A DNA stretch of 64,000 nucleotides from Mytilus trossulus (lineage: Eukaryota > Mollusca > Bivalvia > Mytilida > Mytilidae): assembly GCF_036588685.1 (NCBI RefSeq), contig NC_086375.1, positions 49,174,955 to 49,238,954 on the forward strand, in the 5' to 3' direction. The position numbers and the translations under genes are program-made. The notes beneath the pieces are model-generated. The model saw only the letters and a list, made by a program, of their open reading frames with translations, searched no databases and was not told where the DNA came from. This document shows positions 61,026 through 64,000 of the stretch, in pieces; the first letter of the stretch is position 1; every line of letters starts with the position of its first letter.

Positions 61026-61611
61026 TTAAGGTAGATGATGGGGTGTCTAAATTATAATCCATAGTATTTTTTAATAGTTTGCCAAAATGTAGTTTATATA
61101 ATGCTTTTTTTAAATAATAATAAAAAGAATGGGTCACCGGGCTTATTTCCATGCTACAAGCTGTTCAAAATTAACAGATTTTGTATAGATTATACATGGA
61201 AATTTTTTTGAGATAACATATGAAAAGATAGCTTTAATAGAATGCTTTCAGTTAAGAAAAAGAAAAAGTGGGGTCACCGGATCCGTTTTCTTGCTACGTT
61301 ATTAAATAGGTAAATTCCTAACACATTCTATTGTAAAATTACCTTAATCTGAATTATCTGCTCTTGAATTTGAGTTACCTCCCCTTAAGTGGAAAAGTTG
61401 GAAAAAATGTAGTCAATTAAAAGTTTTCTGTTTTTTTGTAAAAATACAACCATCAGTATGATAAAACATGTCCCTTTTCTATATTGAAATGAAAGTTCTT
61501 AAACATGAATTATCTACTACTCTAAAAATTTGCACATTTTATTAAAGATATAGACTTTGATTTCTTGAATTTCCAAATCCAAGATGGAGGAAGACACTCT
61601 ATCTACCTTAA
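61026..61611. mobile_element. Second copy of the TTAA-flanked MITE
   Basis: Left end TTAAGGTAGATGATGGGGTG and right end GACACTCTATCTACCTTAA. The interior matches 12747-13346 in order: 'tgccaaaatgtagt', 'gggtcaccggg', 'atagctttaatagaatgctt', 'gggtcaccggatcc', 'cctccccttaa' and 'ccaagatgg'. TIRs are more diverged than in the first copy. Confidence 0.82.
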
Positions 61612-62820
61612 CAGTATTGTGTTATTTTTGTTATTATGGTTTTTTGCCAGAGACAAGTGCCTGAGTTAAATAGCTATTAATGTAATCAACGGGAAACCAA
61701 AATTCGAAAGAAAAGCAACACTTTATTATAACAGTTTTAAATCACGTGGTTGAAAAATGTTTACATTAGTTATCGGAAATGAACTATAGTGTCAACAACT
61801 CTCGTGTCATTCGAGAATAAAGAAGTTTTAAAGTTTTCATATTCTCCAAAAAGTTTACCACTTGCTTTATAAATGGTAAGAAATTTGAGATTTCAAATTA
61901 TACGATAAAATAAGTTATAATTTATACTTTGTTGGTCTGGTAAACCACATGGTTTTGTTTATGTTATCAATATCATATTATTGTCTCGGACAAAAATGAC
62001 AATGTTGTGAAAACTATTACATGTACTTCAATGTAGTTCAAAGATAGGCCACAGAATAATGAGCATTTTGCCGTTTCGGTTATCCTACATTTTATCCCTT
62101 CATAGCTTGGTAGGACGTTATAGATTGTTGTCATTGGTGGTTATTTTTCTGGTTACAACAAAAGAGGGGGAGGGGGGGTAACTTTTCTGGTAACCTCAAA
62201 AATTATAAAAAGTGGGAAGTGGCGGATCAAGCCATTTTTAAAAGGGGGTTCCAACCCTGAGTAAAGAAGAATGGTCCAACTAAATGCTCCTGTTCAAATG
62301 CATTAATTGTCCAAACAGAAGGGGGTTCTAACCATAAGACCCCCCCCTGGATCTGCTACTAAGTTCAGATAAAGATGGGAGTCAATTTTTTTTCCATGTG
62401 AACATTTTAACTTGCATGACAAAATTTTGAGGGCCTGGTAGGGGGTCTCATTTGGGGGTTCTGATCCCGGATCCCGCTTACTGTTTTGTCAGATTCCCGT
62501 ATCCCGCTTACACTATGTACTTAAGCAATTCTCATTTTTTTGTCATTTCACGGGTCCCGCAAGACCTCATTTCCCATTTTCACGACACAATAATTTGACT
62601 CTCACATTTCATGCTTACGAAAAATCAGCAATCCTGCGTCACGCTTAGACCCCAATGAGACCCACCTGGTATGTACATGTATTAGACCTCCAAATAATTA
62701 TGACGTCTGGCAAGGCTATTTTTTTTTTTTTAATACTTGGTATGTATAAATGCAAAATTACCTATCATTATGTTACAATAAAGGATTTAAAATTAAGGAA
62801 GAAATAATACATTTTTGCCT
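61612..62820. other. Spacer with low-complexity G-rich repeats
   Basis: 'agggggttccaaccctgag', 'gaccccccctggatctgcta' and 'cccggatcccgcttactg' look like degraded interspersed repeats. No gene seen. Confidence 0.45.
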
Positions 62821-62827
62821 CAATTTT

Positions 62828-62985
62828 TGGGTGGGGTTAGTGTCGCTTAGTCTTTATTTTTTCTATGTTGTGTCTTCTGTACTACTATTTGTTTGTTTGT
62901 CTTTTTATTTTTGGCCTTGGCGTTGTCAGTTTATTACGATATATGAGTTTCACTGTCCCTCTGGTATCTTTCGTCCCTCTATTTT
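62828..62985 (+). repeat. Lineage-B retroelement 3' tail
   Basis: 'gggtggggttagtgtcgctt', 'ttctatgttgtgtcttctgt', 'ggcgttgtcagtttatta' and 'ctggtatctttcgtccctct'. The 116-aa frame over 62750-63100 is made of this repeat. Confidence 0.75.
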
Positions 62986-62989
62986 AAAC

Positions 62990-64000
62990 ATGCTAAAATT
63001 ATATGGATTTGTTTTTTTGAAAAGGGGTAATCTAGTAATTTCTCCTAAAATTCAATTTGCCTATGGTAAATTTGCCATTAGTCCTTTCGGCTCAGTTTGA
63101 TAAATATATAAATGATATTTATTCACTATGAAGAAATTTAGTTATAAAACTATAAATATACAATATAGACACCAATCTAGAGTGTTCTTTTTAATAAATT
63201 TTGTTTAACGGTTGACCAGCTCTATCAATCTGTTTTTATTGTCACCTAAGAATGTAATATTAGTATGGTGGAATACAACATTTACTGGAAAGTGCAAGAA
63301 TTCCAATGATATGATTATCCAAAATTAGACTTTTACAAGAACATTTAACTACATGTATTTTTGTACAAAAAAATAGAATTTCATGTAAAGTCTAATTTTG
63401 ATAAAGTTTAGTCTTTTAAAATTTCCGAAACTTTTTTGTGTCATTTTGTTTGTACATAGATATATAATAGTATGGTATAAATAAGTTTAGGAATATAGAA
63501 ATAAAGAATGAGACCAAATTCGTGAAATTAAAGATGTAATAATATAGTGAAAAAAACTTTTGTCAAGTATGTCATTGTTATTTCTTCTAATCTTCTAATA
63601 AATAATGTACAATGTACAAAAATTGTATAGGAACTGATCAATTGAGCCAATATACCTTTATAGCTTGTAAGCTACTTAATAATCAGTTTGACCAATTAAA
63701 ACTAAAAAAATACCATTACAAAAAATTCAATCGATTGAATTTGATGAATAGTCCAGGATGTAAATAAGTAAACAATCAGTAAAGATCAATTAAACATTTA
63801 TATTTATTTCTCAACAAACAAAATATATGCATTGGTAAATAAAACCGTATAATAGAGATACACGCAATATATATTAATACATTTGTACAGACATAAAAAA
63901 GTAAGACCAAGCCAATTTCAGAAGTTACAGTGACGTTAAACAATGAAAGAAAACAATATACACATGCATGGTTATCCAGGTGATCCTATATTCAAAATGT
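62990..64000. other. Spacer at the window's right end
   Basis: AT-rich. No gene, RNA or known repeat recognised. Confidence 0.45.

Overview
The window reads as intron-rich, AT-rich nuclear DNA of a marine mussel (Mytilus-like bivalve). The clue is a pair of tandem genes coding for secreted Gly/Tyr/Asn-rich repeat proteins of the byssal thread-matrix type. The rest is packed with short interspersed repeats of the kind seen in bivalve genomes. The species cannot be fixed from sequence alone. No bacterial, viral or CRISPR features were seen.

Region 1 (1-16.6 kb) is a head-to-tail duplication, both copies on the minus strand. Each copy has a TATA box, a short non-coding exon 1, a main coding exon with signal peptide and GY[N/T]GG repeats, an 18-21 nt micro-exon, and (seen in copy B, just outside the window for copy A) a tiny last exon coding Gly-Gly-Tyr-stop. 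The promoter and exon 1 are about 93% identical between copies, while the introns have diverged and gained different insertions. Between the copies lie a ~160-bp tandem array and other repeats.

Region 2 (16.6-46.6 kb) has no convincing host gene. It holds a dead LINE (20.7-22.5 kb, minus), remnants of two reverse-transcriptase element lineages (A and B) with many orphan 3' tails, tRNA-derived SINE pieces, and one well-bounded 2.9-kb DNA element at 36286-39220. That element has ~490-bp terminal inverted repeats, ends in CACTGTG and is flanked by ATTTT on both sides.

Region 3 (46.6-56.6 kb) is a cluster of small membrane-protein genes: a two-exon 141-aa protein (minus), a 63-aa mitoregulin-like microprotein (minus), and two tandem 57- and 56-aa single-pass microproteins (plus). 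The last three share an ungapped glycine-spaced membrane motif, so they look like one local microprotein family. A copy of RT lineage A lies among them.

Region 4 (56.6-64 kb) is repeat DNA: a ~150-bp satellite, a tRNA-derived SINE, a second copy of the TTAA-flanked MITE found in a byssal-gene intron, and another lineage-B tail. Exon limits come from reading GT/AG sites and comparing the two gene copies; no transcript evidence was available.
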